From NCBI GenBank assembly GCA_030042575.1, contig JASHZK010000294.1, forward strand, positions 1 through 7,748: 7,748 nucleotides of DNA, written 5' to 3'. The notes beneath the pieces were generated by a model that ran no database searches, was not told the origin of the DNA, and saw only the letters and a list, made by a program, of their open reading frames with translations. Position 1 is the stretch's first letter, and every line of letters starts with the position of its first letter. The position numbers were made by a program, and so were the translations under genes. Source of the stretch: Acidimicrobiales bacterium. Its GTDB lineage: Bacteria > Actinomycetota > Acidimicrobiia > Acidimicrobiales > UBA8190. Shown here piece after piece: positions 5,946-7,748 of this stretch.

Positions 5946-6961
5946 GGCCGGCACCCCACCTGGGCGTTGGTGCTGGGGAAGGCGCCGGCCGCCGAGCACT
6001 GCTCGAGGAGGTTGTCGGGGACGAGCAAGGTGGGATCGGCGGCGTCGACGAAGGGGCCCGAGCCGGTGGAGTTGGCGGCGTAGCGGCTGAAGGCGGCCAG
6101 TATGGGAATGGCCTGGCCGAGGTCGTTGCTGTCCTTGGCCAGTACCGCCGATACCGACTGCAGGTCCTGGAGCAGGGTGGTGAGCTGAGGACGGTTGACC
6201 GACAAGATCGAGGTGATCTGCTGGCTCAGGCTCGAGGTGGCGCTCAGCAGCTGCTCTACGGCGCTACGGCGCTGCTCGATGACCGACAGCACCAGATCGC
6301 TCTGGCCGAAGAGGTCGAACAGCTGGTCGGCCCGCTGAGACAGGACGGCGCTGAGCTTGGCACCCTGGGTCACGATGGTGGCCAGCTGGCTTCCCTCGCC
6401 ACCGATGACCCGGGAGATGGCGGCGAGTCCCTGGAAGGCACTGGTGGTGGCACTGGCCGAGGTCCCGTTCAGGTCCTGGCTGGCGGCATCGAGGGCCTTC
6501 TCGATCTGCGCCAGGTTGTACTTCTGGATCTCGCTGCCCAGTCCCGACAGGTCGGTCACCAGGTTGTAGGGCACGGAGGTGCGCGACAGGGGGATGACCC
6601 CGTGCAGGGAACCCGGCCCCGCCGGGTCCACGGCCAGGTACTCGGTCCCCACCGGGCTCAGCACCTGGGCGGAGGCGGAGGTGCTCGATCCGAGTCTGTC
6701 GCCGCTGGGCATGGTGAACGAGACCAGAACATGGTCGTCTTGGAGGGTCATGGCCGTGATCGTCCCCACGCTCACCCCGTCGATGGTGACGACGTCACCG
6801 GTGGCCAGACCTCCGGCGTTGGCGAAGTCGGCCCCGTAGGTGGCGTTGTTGTGGATGAGGGGCAGGGACGGGAACTCGAGGGCGGCGGCGATGAAGGCCA
6901 CGACGAGGACCACCCCCACCAGTCCCACCACCACGCGGTTGCGCTCACGGAAGCGCTTCAT
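5942..6961 (-). CDS. mceC: MceC, MCE-family lipid transport protein
   Basis: A complete 339-residue MCE subunit. A basic N-terminus (MKRFRERNR) precedes one membrane helix at about residues 10-28. The MCE beta domain follows at about 38-115 (ATYGADFANAGGL, then TIDGVSVGTI), with the linker PLSRTSVP at 124-131. A long helical region (about 132-295) with heptad-like Leu/Ala and many Gln/Ser should form one wall strand of the hexameric tube. The tail carries two cysteines, C322 and C337. The phrase SVPYNLVTDLSGL directly after the linker, and the position between mceB and mceD, favour MceC. The ATG at 6961 overlaps the mceB stop, and no good ribosome site precedes it, so translation is probably coupled to mceB. 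In-frame codons upstream of it lie inside mceB and add no signal. The length is somewhat short compared with the larger mycobacterial MceC proteins that carry Pro-rich tails. Confidence 0.93.
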   Translation of the reverse strand: MKRFRERNRVVVGLVGVVLVVAFIAAALEFPSLPLIHNNATYGADFANAGGLATGDVVTIDGVSVGTITAMTLQDDHVLVSFTMPSGDRLGSSTSASAQVLSPVGTEYLAVDPAGPGSLHGVIPLSRTSVPYNLVTDLSGLGSEIQKYNLAQIEKALDAASQDLNGTSASATTSAFQGLAAISRVIGGEGSQLATIVTQGAKLSAVLSQRADQLFDLFGQSDLVLSVIEQRRSAVEQLLSATSSLSQQITSILSVNRPQLTTLLQDLQSVSAVLAKDSNDLGQAIPILAAFSRYAANSTGSGPFVDAADPTLLVPDNLLEQCSAAGAFPSTNAQVGCRP

Positions 6962-7748
6962 GAGCAGTTGACCGTGTGATCGGCCTGGTCGCCGATGGCG
7001 CCCGAGGGCAGGGTGACCGGGTTGGGATACAGATGGACGGGGCTCACGCCGGGGATGAGCGAGATGTTCAGCTTGCCGCTCACGTTGATGGTGAGGTTGC
7101 AAAAGTAGACGTTGATCCAGCTGCCGGTGCTCTGGATCTTGGTCAAGGCATTGACCAGTCCGGGAAAGCCGTGCAAGACACCGTCGAGTCCCTGCTGGTT
7201 CGATTTCAAGGTCTGCACGGCGCTGGCCAGGGCGTGGATGTCCTCGTTGAGGGTGGGCTGCGCCTCGTTGAGCAAGCTGCTCGTCTGGCTCTCGGCGGTG
7301 GCCAGACCGTCGATGGCAGAGCCGAGTTGGTTCTTGGAATTGGCGACGCTCGTCACCAGGGAGTCGAAGTTGCCGATGAGCTGGCCGAGCTGTGTGTCGT
7401 GCACGCCGACGGTGTCGAGGAGGCTGGCCAGGCTGTTGAGCAGGGCGTCGATGATCTCCTGGCGGTCGGCCAGGTTGTCGGTCAACGAGGCCACTTGGGA
7501 CACGATGCTCGAGATGGTGCCCGATTCACCTTGGAACACGTCGATGATCGAACCGGCCAGCTCGTTCACCTGGTCGGGGGACAGTGCCGAGAAAAGCGGC
7601 TGGAAGCCGTCGAACACGGCTGTCAGGTTGATGGCCGGTGTCGTGCGCGACACGGGAATGACCCCCCCGGGGGGCAAGGGTTGGCCGCCGGAGGCACCGG
7701 GGAGGATGGCCAGGAAGCGCTGGCCGAGCAGGTTCTCGAAGTGGATGG
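6958..7748 (-). CDS. mceB: MceB, MCE-family lipid transport protein (5' end outside window)
   Basis: This is the C-terminal 262 residues of an MCE-family subunit; the start and the membrane anchor lie beyond the right edge. The visible part opens with the last strands of the MCE domain (FENLLGQRFLAILPG). It continues with the conserved P-x-S-R-T-x-P linker (PVSRTTP, about residues 31-37 of the visible part), a long helical region rich in Leu, Ser and Gln, and a tail with YFCNLTI and a terminal NCS. The wording around NLLGQR and 'FQPLFSALSPDQVNEL' followed by 'VFQGESGTISS' matches MceB proteins of mycobacteria, and its place before mceC agrees. By family knowledge it is one of six subunits of a periplasmic tube carrying lipids toward a YrbE permease. 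Its stop codon overlaps the mceC start by 4 bases (ATGA). A TTG at 7677 is an internal codon, because the same frame stays open to the edge. The subunit letter is assigned from memory of the family. Confidence 0.9.
   Translation of the reverse strand, partial: IHFENLLGQRFLAILPGASGGQPLPPGGVIPVSRTTPAINLTAVFDGFQPLFSALSPDQVNELAGSIIDVFQGESGTISSIVSQVASLTDNLADRQEIIDALLNSLASLLDTVGVHDTQLGQLIGNFDSLVTSVANSKNQLGSAIDGLATAESQTSSLLNEAQPTLNEDIHALASAVQTLKSNQQGLDGVLHGFPGLVNALTKIQSTGSWINVYFCNLTINVSGKLNISLIPGVSPVHLYPNPVTLPSGAIGDQADHTVNCS

Noticed and set aside
5025..6083. Long plus-strand open frame (352 codons) opposite mceD and mceC
   Set aside because: It is Arg/Gly/His-rich with no domain or ribosome site and crosses a gene junction. 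The minus strand encodes clear MCE proteins, so this is a high-GC antisense artefact.

Overview
The window is high-GC DNA, and every supported gene lies on the minus strand, so transcription runs from right to left. It holds the distal two thirds of an mce (lipid/sterol uptake) operon followed by three exported proteins I do not recognise. Canonical heteromeric MCE sets (MceA-F with one lipoprotein, MceE) point to an actinobacterium. I see no mycobacterial hallmark genes. A deep-branching actinomycete such as an acidimicrobiid is a guess and is not shown by the sequence.

Right to centre (7748 to 2499): the end of mceB, then complete mceC, mceD, mceE and mceF, in the standard order. The B/C, C/D and D/E junctions each overlap by 4 bases (ATGA, GTGA, ATGA). 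MceF starts 13 bases after mceE behind a clear GGAGG site. MceC, MceD and MceF each have one N-terminal membrane helix, an MCE (MlaD-like) beta domain, a long helical region and a C-terminal tail. MceE has a lipobox cysteine instead of a plain membrane anchor. By family knowledge the six proteins assemble into a periplasm-spanning hexameric tube that delivers lipids to a YrbE/MlaE permease. That permease and MceA should lie to the right, outside the window.

Left (2493 to 1): a 286-residue membrane-anchored, six-cysteine, beta-rich protein starts 5 bases after mceF and is almost certainly in the same operon. It is followed by a 194-residue secreted Thr-rich protein with four cysteines, and then by a larger secreted protein (299 residues visible) that runs off the left edge with no stop. 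The first two share a short C-terminal motif and may be diverged relatives. They occupy the position where mycobacterial operons carry Mce-associated (Mas) proteins. A perfect 15-bp hairpin separates the second and third genes and may end or attenuate the transcript.

The mce genes themselves are ordinary. The most novel material is the exported trio at the operon's end, especially the paired beta-rich proteins. No RNA genes, mobile elements or CRISPR arrays were seen, and no stretch over 300 bases lacks a gene.
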